Below are positions 11,681 to 19,629 of a stretch of 64,000 nucleotides of DNA, piece after piece. The notes under the pieces were generated by a model, which saw only the letters and a program-made list of their open reading frames with translations, had not been told where the DNA came from and searched no databases. This stretch comes from Salmonella enterica subsp. enterica serovar Choleraesuis (GTDB taxonomy: Bacteria > Pseudomonadota > Gammaproteobacteria > Enterobacterales > Enterobacteriaceae), in contig AP025685.1 of assembly GCA_022846635.1 (NCBI GenBank), positions 2,480,001 through 2,544,000 on the forward strand, read 5' to 3'. Each line of letters starts with the position of its first letter. Position 1 is the stretch's first letter. Both the position numbers and the translations under genes were made by a program.

Positions 11681-11747
11681 CTGTTCAACTGTTGTTCGCA
11701 GACTCCCGAGCCAGATACTCAACTCCCCCCGGCCTGGAGCCTGCAAA

Positions 11748-12644
11748 CTAATTCGCGCGTCGCCCTAAAAACAGACCAAAGTTTTGGTTTACGGCATAAC
11801 TACTAAACATAATCATAAATACGCCAAAAACCTGAACGCTGGTTAGCGCGACCTGGTAAAAATAGTAGTCAACTAAGATGGCTACGGCAGGATAAATGAA
11901 CGTCATTACGGCAATCACAGGTGCCGACAGCCTTTGATAAGATGAGTACATTAAAATATAAGTCAGACAGGTATGTACCGCACCCAAGATTAGCAGGCAC
12001 CCCCACTGTTTTGTCGTAACATCCGCCACGCCTGACAGTTCGCTGAAAGGGAGCAGAATGACCACGCCAACCACAAGCTGAATAAGGGTAACAATATAAG
12101 GTGATATCCCTTTAAGGCTTTTTACAATAATTGCGGACATAGCCCAGCAAAGAGCCGCCGAAAGCGCCAGGATTATTCCGTGAAAATAAGAAGAAGAGAA
12201 CGAAATCTCGCGACTATTAACATTTGCAACTAAAGCCACCCCAACAAAAGCTAACGCCATCCAGAAAATTTTATTAACGGAAACCCGCTCGCGAAATATT
12301 GCTGCCCAAATTAAAACAAAAAAGAAAGGCTGCACGTGATAAATAACCGTTGATGTTGATATTGATGCCGCTTTGAAAGATGAAAACAACATTAGCCAGT
12401 TAGTCGTGAGAAAAACTCCACTTAAGGCGATGAGGGCTATTTTTTTTAGCGTCAGGCCACTTTCTTTAAACTTACCGCTATAGAGGCAGAATAAAACCAG
12501 AAAAAGTACGCCAATGACGCAGCGATAAAACACCACGTTATAAACACTTTGGCCCGACTCAATAACAAATAGGCCAACGGTTCCCATTATCACCATGGCG
12601 CTGGACAGTTCTACTATTCCCTTACGCTCTATGAGGTTAGTCAT
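11748..12644 (-). CDS. EamA-family (DMT superfamily) transporter
   Basis: About 298 residues, with ten hydrophobic segments arranged as two EamA repeats, typical of drug/metabolite exporters. Substrate unknown. Charged loops are short and the protein starts with a cytoplasmic MTNLIERKG. The frame is open 36 codons further upstream (to 12752), but that stretch is not hydrophobic and not family-like. The ATG at 12644 has only a weak ribosome site, so the start is uncertain. Base composition is more AT-rich than the neighbouring core genes, which suggests acquisition. It is divergent from eptA. Confidence 0.8.
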   Translation of the reverse strand: MTNLIERKGIVELSSAMVIMGTVGLFVIESGQSVYNVVFYRCVIGVLFLVLFCLYSGKFKESGLTLKKIALIALSGVFLTTNWLMLFSSFKAASISTSTVIYHVQPFFFVLIWAAIFRERVSVNKIFWMALAFVGVALVANVNSREISFSSSYFHGIILALSAALCWAMSAIIVKSLKGISPYIVTLIQLVVGVVILLPFSELSGVADVTTKQWGCLLILGAVHTCLTYILMYSSYQRLSAPVIAVMTFIYPAVAILVDYYFYQVALTSVQVFGVFMIMFSSYAVNQNFGLFLGRRAN

Positions 12645-13007
12645 TGCTAGTATCTTTGCTATGGGCCGGACAGGCCAATTAACGGTATCACTATTGATAT
12701 CTTTTCCTGACAGATAAGCAACAGAAGGCTGGCGTGCAACAGTTCTCATCAACAGTATGTCCGGCTGTTATTTTAGCGTTAGCAGGTAAGTCATTCTGTC
12801 TGGCTAAACTTTTAAAAAAGTTACCTCCGAACAATTGCTGATAGATACGCTTAAAATCTTTTTATGCCGATTTTTTCTAAGTTACATCTATTACTTCTGG
12901 TGCAAGCCAGCCGCCAAAACCAATAGTAACCAACTGAAATATAAAAAATTAATGAGCCAACCTGAACCTCTATCGCTCTTTCAAAAAACTCCTCGCCAAC
13001 AAAGTTC

Positions 13008-13024
13008 GTTAAGGTTGAGTTAAG
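13008..13024 (+). promoter_or_regulatory. PmrA (BasR) box upstream of eptA
   Basis: GTTAAG-GTTGA-GTTAAG is a direct repeat with 5-base spacer, very close to the E. coli eptA/pmrC PmrA box CTTAAG-GTTCA-CTTAAT (consensus YTTAAK-N5-YTTAAK). Only the first base of each half differs from consensus. It lies 82 bp before the eptA TTG, with a TATTGT -10-like hexamer at 13035-13040. No two-component genes for it are in the window. Confidence 0.72.
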
Positions 13025-13105
13025 GCTCATGCCCTATTGTGCTGCTCATTGAATAAGAACAATCGGCCAATGCCGTTGCGCTAACATCAACTCAAGGAGC
13101 TCAAT

Positions 13106-14740
13106 TTGCTGGTAAAACGCATTCCACCTGTAAACTTTATCAGCGTGATGTTAGTGCTGGTGGCCTGGTTTACTTTAGTGCTCAATCTTCCTGTACTGAT
13201 ACATTTTTGGCATATTTTGCAGGCAATTGGTCAGTATAAAATCGGGTTTTTATTATCCATCCCGGTTGTGCTTTTTTCGGCTCTTACCTTTGTATTTATG
13301 CCATTAAGCTTCCGCGTGGTGCTTAAACCAGTGTTCTGCTCGCTACTTCTGGTAACGGCCGTTACCAGTTATGCCCAGTATAAATATCAGGTTATTTTCG
13401 ACCGTTCGATGATTGAAAATATTCTCGAAACTAACACTGCTGAAGCTAACTCATATTCAAACCTGTCAGTCGCACTATGGATTATTATCGGTGGCGCACT
13501 GCCAGCGATTTTATTGGCTTTTACTCCAATTAGTTACGGCAAGTCCTGGTCCATTGGGCTGATCGCGCGATTCGGTTTCATGCTGGGAGCGCTGGCAATT
13601 ATCATCCTGATCGCCTGTTTCTACTATAAAGATTATGCATCGGTTGGCCGCAATAATCGCTCTCTGAACCATGAGATCCAGCCAACAAATTATATTTTCA
13701 GCTCGGTTAAATATATTTCCAAACGCTACTTTTCCAAACCTTTACCCTATAGAACCGTGGCCGCTGACGCACACCTGGCAGCACAGGCTCCAGGCGCAAA
13801 ACCGACGCTAATATTTATGGTGGTGGGTGAAACAGCCCGGGCTGAGAATATGTCGTGGCAGGGTTATAATCGAGATACTAACCCTTACACCCGCAGCGAA
13901 TCCGATGCTGTTTATTATCGTAACGTCAGCTCATGCGGCACTGCCACGGCTATTTCCGTACCTTGCATGTTTTCCAACCTTACGCGTAAGCACTACGATG
14001 GTAACGTTGCGCGCAGTAGCGATAACTTGATTGATGTAGTACGCCGTGCCGGCATTGAAACCTGGTGGTCAGACAATGATGAAGGTTGTAAAGGTGCCTG
14101 CGACGGAACGCCTAATCAGATAATCTCTGATGCGGCGACTAATCCTCTTTGCGATGGTTCGACCTGTTACGATGGCGCGCTGCTACAAAGTGCCGATGAC
14201 AAAATAACCGCCGATGGTAAAAGCAAGCTCATGATTTTTCATCTGATAGGCAGCCATGGGCCAACCTATTATCGTCGCTATCCGACAGAGTTTGCTAAAT
14301 TTCTCCCCGACTGTCGCCGTAGTGATATAGAAAATTGTACTCAGCAGCAGCTAATTAACACTTACGACAATACCCTGCTCTACACCGATTATGTAGTCGG
14401 CCAATTTATTGAGAAGCTGAAGAAGTATCAGCAGGATTATAACGTGGCGCTGTATTACATCTCTGACCACGGAGAATCTCTGGGCGAGAAAGGGCTATAT
14501 TTACACGGCACGCCTTATAATTTTGCGCCGTCACAGCAGACTCACGTACCGATGTTACTTTGGATGCCAGATAATTATCTGAAGGCCGATAATCTTGATG
14601 TTCAATGTGTGCGTAAAGCAGCTGATCAACAAGATTTCTCACACGACAATGTGTTCCATACGGTGCTGGCAATGCTGAAAGTAGAAACTAAAGACTACAA
14701 TCCTGGGCTGGATGCCCTGGCCGGTTGCCGACATGCTTAG
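13106..14740 (+). CDS. eptA: lipid A phosphoethanolamine transferase (EptA/PmrC type)
   Basis: Inner-membrane enzyme that adds phosphoethanolamine from phosphatidylethanolamine to lipid A phosphates, lowering polymyxin binding. 544 residues (E. coli 547). Five transmembrane segments in residues 1-175, then a periplasmic sulfatase-like domain. Active-site GETARAEN holds the nucleophile Thr243 with Glu242; other metal ligands are in SDHGESLG and LHGTPY. Six or more cysteines of the periplasmic domain (SSCGTATA, VPCMFS, GCKGACDG) are kept. The TTG start at 13106 has AAGGAG six bases upstream. In E. coli eptA heads eptA-basR-basS; here it is alone. Confidence 0.93.
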   Translation: MLVKRIPPVNFISVMLVLVAWFTLVLNLPVLIHFWHILQAIGQYKIGFLLSIPVVLFSALTFVFMPLSFRVVLKPVFCSLLLVTAVTSYAQYKYQVIFDRSMIENILETNTAEANSYSNLSVALWIIIGGALPAILLAFTPISYGKSWSIGLIARFGFMLGALAIIILIACFYYKDYASVGRNNRSLNHEIQPTNYIFSSVKYISKRYFSKPLPYRTVAADAHLAAQAPGAKPTLIFMVVGETARAENMSWQGYNRDTNPYTRSESDAVYYRNVSSCGTATAISVPCMFSNLTRKHYDGNVARSSDNLIDVVRRAGIETWWSDNDEGCKGACDGTPNQIISDAATNPLCDGSTCYDGALLQSADDKITADGKSKLMIFHLIGSHGPTYYRRYPTEFAKFLPDCRRSDIENCTQQQLINTYDNTLLYTDYVVGQFIEKLKKYQQDYNVALYYISDHGESLGEKGLYLHGTPYNFAPSQQTHVPMLLWMPDNYLKADNLDVQCVRKAADQQDFSHDNVFHTVLAMLKVETKDYNPGLDALAGCRHA

Positions 14741-14755
14741 GCCGTCTCAACAAAA

Positions 14756-14785
14756 AAAGGCATCCGCTGTATGGATGCCTTATAT
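14756..14785. terminator. bidirectional terminator between eptA and 14802 gene
   Basis: Stem aaggcatcc / ggatgcctt (14773-14781) with 7-base loop; eight As precede it, giving a T-tract for the minus-strand gene. Confidence 0.8.
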
Positions 14786-14801
14786 TCAGAAAAAAGTTCT
14801 T

Positions 14802-15464
14802 TTACGACAAGGTAGCCAGACGATATTCCGGCAGGCTTTCACCTGCCTGAGACGCACTGGCAACGGCCGCTTTGTCATGACGCATCATGCCAAAAGTTAT
14901 CAGGAACAGACCAAGCATCATTGGCAACTCAAACATTTCTTCGACGAAATCCTCATTCTCCGGGCGCAGCAGCAACAGCGGAGAGAGCAGACGGTGATGC
15001 TCAACGCAATCCGATCCCAAAAAGCCCAGAATGGTCAGAAACAGAGTCCAGTATGGGATTTCATTGTGGGTAAGCTTGTAGCGAACCTCACGGCGCAGCT
15101 CTTTTTGCCTGAAGAACATCACCAGCAGAGAGCCAATCAGCACAACCGCAATAGCGTGGAACACGAAGTGGTTATGATGACGGAAGTAGACACGTCCCCA
15201 GCTTATTCCGCGTCCAAACAGCACCAGCCACCACAGTACGGCCCACTTCCAGAAATTACTCATCCCCTCCGGCAGCGTTTTTGGGCGACTGTAAAACCAG
15301 GTGAAAAAAAGCCCAAAAAGAAGCCAGATCGACTGGAAGTTTTCTATATCATTTACCACAGATTTGTTTGATGCGCCCAGTGGTATCAGGCCTAAGATAG
15401 GTACCAGGCATAGCATAATGCACAGTACCAGATTGGAGCGGCGATAATAATTATCGAGTTGCAT
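14802..15464 (-). CDS. multi-pass inner-membrane protein of unknown function
   Basis: 220 residues, not recognised. Six hydrophobic segments can be seen: about 12-31, 45-60, 72-84, 99-117, 140-151 and 180-193. Two histidine clusters (FRHHNHFVFH and DCVEHHRLL) are at membrane edges and could bind metal or haem. An acidic ENEDFVEEMFE segment precedes the last helix. AGGA lies 7 bases before the ATG, so it is very probably expressed. It is convergent with eptA. It lies in the block that replaces yeaI-yeaJ. No function is claimed. Confidence 0.75.
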   Translation of the reverse strand: MQLDNYYRRSNLVLCIMLCLVPILGLIPLGASNKSVVNDIENFQSIWLLFGLFFTWFYSRPKTLPEGMSNFWKWAVLWWLVLFGRGISWGRVYFRHHNHFVFHAIAVVLIGSLLVMFFRQKELRREVRYKLTHNEIPYWTLFLTILGFLGSDCVEHHRLLSPLLLLRPENEDFVEEMFELPMMLGLFLITFGMMRHDKAAVASASQAGESLPEYRLATLS

Positions 15465-15664
15465 GTTTTATCCTCACGATTGCGCCGTGAATATAACAGT
15501 TCAAAAATGCCCTCCCTTATTCAATAGTGCTAATTAGCAACGAAAAGCGGCTATCATGGAAGGCGTAATATGAAGGGGTTTATTATTCGGGCGCTACGGT
15601 AACACTGGCTCATCTGCTGTCATATAAAAATTGAGTAATAAGATGATTCATGAAGGTTATTTAT

Positions 15665-16162
15665 ATGTCGACATTTAATACAACAACAGCACATACACAA
15701 TTAATAAACTTATTAAATCAGCAACAAGCTCATTACAGATTAATCAGCCACGATCCTCAGGGGAAATGTGAGGCAATAGCGGCGCTTAGAGGGACGGCCC
15801 TTGGCCAGGGGGCCAAAGCGCTGGTTTGCAGGGTAAAGGGAAATGGGGTCAATCAGGCGGTGCTGGCAGTGCTTCCTGCCGATCATCAGGCCAGCCTCAC
15901 ACAGCTGGCTCAGGTTGTCGGCGGACGCAGAGCATCTCTTGCCAGCCCAATGGAGGTAGACACGTTGACTGGATGCGTGTTTGGCGCAATTGCACCTTTT
16001 AGCTTTCATCCACAGCTGCGATTGATTGCCGATCCATTACTCTTTGAGCGTTATGATGAAATCGCGTTTAACGCGGGCGTACTGGATAAATCGATTATTC
16101 TTAATACTCAGGACTATCTGCGCATCGCGCAGCCGGAGCTGCTAAGCTTCCACCAGGATTAA
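15665..16162 (+). CDS. yeaK: YbaK/ProX-type aminoacyl-tRNA editing domain protein YeaK
   Basis: 165 residues (E. coli 167), a single-domain free-standing editing protein of the YbaK/ProX superfamily that hydrolyses mischarged aminoacyl-tRNAs; the exact substrate is not decided by sequence. Motifs RGTALGQGAKALVCRV, LTGCVFGAIAPFSFHP and LRLIADP align with E. coli YeaK. Similarity is clear but looser than for the neighbouring core genes. The ATG at 15665 follows AAGG at 9 bases; an earlier ATG at 15650 has no site. Its 3' end overlaps the antisense yoaI frame by 62 bp. Confidence 0.87.
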   Translation: MSTFNTTTAHTQLINLLNQQQAHYRLISHDPQGKCEAIAALRGTALGQGAKALVCRVKGNGVNQAVLAVLPADHQASLTQLAQVVGGRRASLASPMEVDTLTGCVFGAIAPFSFHPQLRLIADPLLFERYDEIAFNAGVLDKSIILNTQDYLRIAQPELLSFHQD

Positions 16163-16268
16163 CACCCCAGCGCCCTTCCAGGGCCCATACCGCCGCCACC
16201 ATGCCGACTACCAGCATACAAAACGCGGCGGTTAGCCAGATAACTTCAACCATCATCGGATCGTTCAT
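16101..16268 (-). CDS. yoaI: small membrane protein YoaI, with C-terminal extension
   Basis: 55 residues. The first 34 (MNDPMMVEVIWLTAAF then a hydrophobic helix to WALEG) match E. coli YoaI (34 residues, MNDPMFVE...LLIEGTG) in length, composition and order. A single transmembrane helix spans residues 8-29. GGAG is 7 bases before this ATG; a second ATG immediately upstream (16271) is too close. Unlike E. coli YoaI it reads on for about 21 residues (GGSLAAPAARCADSPEY), antisense to the end of yeaK. Confidence 0.78.
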   Translation of the reverse strand: MNDPMMVEVIWLTAAFCMLVVGMVAAVWALEGRWGVNPGGSLAAPAARCADSPEY

Positions 16269-16323
16269 CATCTCTCTCCAGGCATTGCTATCACCCCGCT
16301 TATAGCGCGATGAGATGACAGTA

Positions 16324-17124
16324 CTATGACGGCTCCCCCCCGTTTTCAAGCGAGTGGAGGTACTGCCCCGGCGTTTGTCCCATAAGCTGGCGGAATAAGG
16401 TAATAAAAGCCGTAGTCGATTCATAACCTAAAGCACGTGCTGTTTGCTGAACATTGGCACCTGTAATAAGCATACGAATAGCCTGAATGAGCTGTAACTG
16501 CTGACGCCAGCGGCGATAATTTAATCCGGTCTCCCGAACAACAAGCCGCGCCAGACTGCGCTCACTCATCGCCAAAAGCTGCGCCCAGTGTGCCAGCGTT
16601 CGTCGGGAGTCAGGATTTTCAGCCATATAGCGCACCATCGCCTGAATTTTAGGGTGCTCTGATATCGGTAACTGAAAATGCTCTATCGGCTGGCAGATTA
16701 ATTCATCAAATAGTACCTGGATAAGACGCTGAGTGTCTGGCTGGTCGTGACGTATCAGACCTCGCTGGGCCAGAGCTAATATCAGCTCACGCAACAGCGG
16801 TGAAACCCGCAGCGTGCAACAGCTATCCGGCATGGCGATAGCTCCCGGCTCAATAAAGAGAAAGCTAAGTCTGGCATTAGCGGTGGCACGGTTACTGTGG
16901 CGCATTCCCCCTGGGATCCAAACCGCATATTGCGGGGGCACTAGCCACTGAGCATGGGCAACTTCACAAGTTATTCCACCGTGCAACGCGACGATAAGTT
17001 GCCCTTTACGATGCTGATGAAATGGAATTTCGCTGTCACGCTGCTGGACTTTAACTTCGAAAGCTAAAGCCTTATGGTCATGATCGTCCGGCTGAAAACC
17101 GCTAAGGGAGAGTGAATGTGTCAT
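16324..17124 (-). CDS. nimR: AraC-family regulator NimR (YeaM)
   Basis: 266 residues (E. coli 273). N-terminal cupin-like sensing domain (residues 20-100: FHQHRKGQLIVALHGG, WIPGGMRH) and C-terminal double helix-turn-helix (about 165-260: RTLAHWAQLLAMSERSLARL, then ALGYESTTAFITLFRQ). In E. coli NimR controls the divergent exporter gene nimT. The arrangement is kept: nimT starts 96 bp away on the other strand, and that gap must contain the operators, which I cannot define. Confidence 0.92.
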   Translation of the reverse strand: MTHSLSLSGFQPDDHDHKALAFEVKVQQRDSEIPFHQHRKGQLIVALHGGITCEVAHAQWLVPPQYAVWIPGGMRHSNRATANARLSFLFIEPGAIAMPDSCCTLRVSPLLRELILALAQRGLIRHDQPDTQRLIQVLFDELICQPIEHFQLPISEHPKIQAMVRYMAENPDSRRTLAHWAQLLAMSERSLARLVVRETGLNYRRWRQQLQLIQAIRMLITGANVQQTARALGYESTTAFITLFRQLMGQTPGQYLHSLENGGEPS

Positions 17125-17220
17125 TTTGTCCGATTTCAGAGATATTCTGTCATTTTAGCTTGATTAATACCATCCACAAGCAGGTTAAAGTATCCGCAAT
17201 CTAATCACTGAGAGAAACTA

Positions 17221-18426
17221 ATGCCTGCACATCATTCACCCACTAACTCATTCTCCCGAGGCTGGCTGCTTATTGGCATTCTTGCTATAGCAACGACATT
17301 ACGAGTTACTTTTACCGGCATTGCTCCTCTGTTAGGAACACTGGGCAATGATCTTCAGCTCACCACGGCGCAAACCGGAATCCTGACCACACTACCGCTT
17401 ATCGCCTTTGCCATTTTCTCACCGCTGGCGGCAGGAGTGGCCCGCAGACTAAGCACCGAGCGCGCTCTGGCGGTGGCTCTGCTGATGATTATCGCCGGGA
17501 TATTCCTGCGCTCATCGGGCACCAGCAGCGCACTGTATATCGGCACAGCTACCATCGGCTGCGGGATCGCCCTGGGTAACGTACTTCTGCCAAGCCTGAT
17601 TAAGCGCGATTTTTCAGACAACGTCGCCCGTCTGACCGGAGCCTATTCCCTGACAATGGGTGTCGCTGCGGCACTTGGCTCAGTAGCGATGGTTCCTCTG
17701 GCGCTATGGGGACTGGGCTGGCGCGGTGCGCTATTGTGTCTGATGGCGTTTCCTGTACTGGCACTCGTGCTGTGGCTGCCTCAGCTAACCCGCCCTCGCC
17801 AGGGGCTACCAGGCAACTCCCCTGCCTTAAATCAGCGCGGTATTTGGCGCTCGGCGCTGGCCTGGCAGGTCACTTTTTTTCTGGGCTTAAACTCTCTGGT
17901 CTATTACGTCGTCATCGGCTGGCTACCTTCAATCCTGGTAAGCCAGGGTTTCACGTCTACCGAAGCAGGGTCACTGCATGGATTGATGCAACTATCAACG
18001 GCAGCACCTGGGTTGATTATCGGGTTAGTGCTGGGTCGGCTTAAGGACCAGCGCGGCGTCGCCGCGAGCGTTTCAATCCTTTGCGCAATCAGCGCGTTGG
18101 GCCTGTGGCTGATGCCAGCACTGGCCAGCCTGTGGGTGGTACTGTTTGGCTTCGGCTCTGGAGCAACCATGATCCTTGGTCTCACCTTTATCGGGCTGCG
18201 CGCCAGCTCAGCTCATCAGGCCGCAGCGCTTTCGGGAATGGCTCAGTCGGTGGGATATTTGCTTGCCGCCTTCGGCCCACCGCTCATGGGCATGCTGCAC
18301 GATGTCACCGGGCACTGGGCGGCACCCCTGGCCGCAGTAGCATTACTGGCAATATTGATGGCCGTGGCTGGAGCCTGTGCCGGGCGCGATCGTGAAATTA
18401 TCGTTGCCCAGCCGGAACGGGCGTAA
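17221..18426 (+). CDS. nimT: MFS exporter NimT (YeaN), 2-nitroimidazole efflux
   Basis: 401 residues with about 12 hydrophobic segments, CynX/NimT branch of the major facilitator superfamily. In E. coli it exports 2-nitroimidazole. The N-terminal RVTFTGIAPLLG and a central loop rich in Arg/Gly between helices 6 and 7 (LTRPRQGLPGNSP) are typical. It is divergent from its regulator nimR and is followed at 57 bp by yeaO, probably on the same transcript. Confidence 0.92.
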   Translation: MPAHHSPTNSFSRGWLLIGILAIATTLRVTFTGIAPLLGTLGNDLQLTTAQTGILTTLPLIAFAIFSPLAAGVARRLSTERALAVALLMIIAGIFLRSSGTSSALYIGTATIGCGIALGNVLLPSLIKRDFSDNVARLTGAYSLTMGVAAALGSVAMVPLALWGLGWRGALLCLMAFPVLALVLWLPQLTRPRQGLPGNSPALNQRGIWRSALAWQVTFFLGLNSLVYYVVIGWLPSILVSQGFTSTEAGSLHGLMQLSTAAPGLIIGLVLGRLKDQRGVAASVSILCAISALGLWLMPALASLWVVLFGFGSGATMILGLTFIGLRASSAHQAAALSGMAQSVGYLLAAFGPPLMGMLHDVTGHWAAPLAAVALLAILMAVAGACAGRDREIIVAQPERA

Positions 18427-18483
18427 CTTGTCACCCTCCTCCCACAGAGTAAAATATCGTCTAATTGCTACGTGGGAGGAAAT

Positions 18484-18846
18484 ATGATCCAGTGTAAACG
18501 TGTATATGAAGCATCCGCGGCCAGCGATGGTTATCGAATATTGGTAGACCGGCTCTGGCCGCGCGGTGTGCGCAAAACCAGCTTGAACTATGATGAGTGG
18601 TGTAAAGCGCTCGCCCCATCGAGCACACTGCGTAGCGCCTGGCATTCAGAACAAATTGATTTTGAAACATTTAGTAAAGAGTATGCTCAGGAACTGGACA
18701 AAGTGCCCGACGAAACCCGCCGCATTGCAGACATTGCCACCGGTAAAACCCTGACCCTGCTCTATGCGGCAAAAAATACCGAGCAAAATCACGCCCTGGT
18801 TTTAGCTGACTATCTGAATCATCTGCCAGACCAGCAGGCGAAATAA
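18484..18846 (+). CDS. yeaO: DUF488 family protein YeaO
   Basis: 120 residues (E. coli 115), cytoplasmic, unknown function. The family motif RILVDRLWPRGVRK is near the N-terminus, with LTLLYAAKNTEQNHA near the C-terminus. The start is the ATG at 18484 after GGGAGGAAAT, a strong ribosome site; the four-codon upstream extension is not used. It is the downstream gene of the nimT unit. Confidence 0.93.
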   Translation: MIQCKRVYEASAASDGYRILVDRLWPRGVRKTSLNYDEWCKALAPSSTLRSAWHSEQIDFETFSKEYAQELDKVPDETRRIADIATGKTLTLLYAAKNTEQNHALVLADYLNHLPDQQAK

Positions 18847-19224
18847 GCGAGCCGGATTCTCCACATAAATCCCCCTCTGCACTATCTCGTGGATTACTCC
18901 GCTGTCCGCGCCAATGTCCACATCGCTGCAAATAGTCACCGTCAGAACGGCGGTAACGCTGCCTGTGAGAATTTTGTCAACCTGGGTTATACGCTCTGGT
19001 TGGCAGTATCCGGCTCTGGCTTGCCGCTTTAGCGGTATCTCATCCCAGGCCTGTAAACCCATCACAGCGACGATGGCATGTTCACAAATAAAACTATGCG
19101 ATTGCACGTTACTGCGCGCACCTATATGGCAATAACGCAGAATTTCGACAAAAGGCCGATAAGACGCCATCATCCAGCCGGCAACCATAGAGATTAACCG
19201 GCTGACTAATGGTGACGCCCTCAT
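18802..19224 (-). CDS. unrecognised frame between yeaO and yoaF
   Basis: Up to 140 residues from an ATG at 19224 (another is at 19251), on the minus strand, overlapping the last 45 bp of convergent yeaO. I do not recognise the product. The C-terminal half reads like a folded protein (TAVLTVTICSDVDIGADSG, IYVENPARLFRLL). The ribosome site is poorly spaced (AAGGA 11 bases from ATG). It may be a real accessory gene, a decayed gene or a chance open frame; without it the 18847-19275 stretch holds nothing I can name. Confidence 0.4.
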   Translation of the reverse strand: MRASPLVSRLISMVAGWMMASYRPFVEILRYCHIGARSNVQSHSFICEHAIVAVMGLQAWDEIPLKRQARAGYCQPERITQVDKILTGSVTAVLTVTICSDVDIGADSGVIHEIVQRGIYVENPARLFRLLVWQMIQIVS

Positions 19225-19275
19225 GAAAACTAATGTCCTTCGCGACGGCATGCCGTATGCACAGGTCCAAAAGTT

Positions 19276-19473
19276 TTAAGGTTGCATTGGGGTATTACGC
19301 TGCGGTTCGCAGCGAGTACTACTGCCCTGAGGGGCCTGGACCGACAGAATATTTCCATCCTGCTGGCAGTAGGCATCCATCGTGGCCGGAGGCGGTGCCG
19401 ATGAATCTGGATTACCGCTGTGGCTACACCCGGTCAATAACAGACCGGCAAAAATAACGGCATATTTAAGCAT
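19276..19473 (-). CDS. yoaF: DUF333 lipoprotein YoaF-like
   Basis: 65 residues. Signal peptide with lipobox LLTGC (Cys16), so a lipoprotein. The DUF333 core YCQQDGNILSVQAPQGSSTRC matches E. coli YoaF (YCQQKGGTL...VSNNC). The C-terminal WALWRRDHP-like tail of E. coli YoaF is lacking; the protein ends after a short QRNTPMQP, so it is truncated relative to that homologue. The ATG at 19473 has AAGGGAG six bases upstream. It lies after yeaO as in E. coli. Confidence 0.78.
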   Translation of the reverse strand: MLKYAVIFAGLLLTGCSHSGNPDSSAPPPATMDAYCQQDGNILSVQAPQGSSTRCEPQRNTPMQP

Positions 19474-19583
19474 AGTGACTCCCTTTGCCAGAAAAATAAC
19501 CATCTGTGAATACAAGATGTTAGCAATTAACTCCTGATAAAGAGTATAGGCAAGGTAAGCGGAGTGAGGCCCATTTTGTGCGT

Positions 19584-19612
19584 AAAAAAACCGCCCCTGG
19601 GGGCGGTTGGTA
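19584..19612 (-). terminator. terminator of the OprD-type porin
   Basis: Stem aaccgcccc / ggggcggtt (19600-19608) preceded on the plus strand by seven As, giving a T-tract for minus-strand transcription, 20 bp after the porin stop. Confidence 0.9.
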
Positions 19613-19629
19613 AATAACGGGCAAAACGA

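Noticed and set aside
12835..13023. 62-codon frame upstream of eptA
   Set aside because: No ribosome site, odd composition, and it ends across the PmrA box, which is better explained as regulatory DNA.
14712..15371. A 219-codon plus-strand frame opposite the membrane protein gene at 14802-15464
   Set aside because: The minus frame has a good ribosome site and membrane-protein hydropathy; the plus frame is Gln/His/Lys-rich without a start signal and crosses the terminator.
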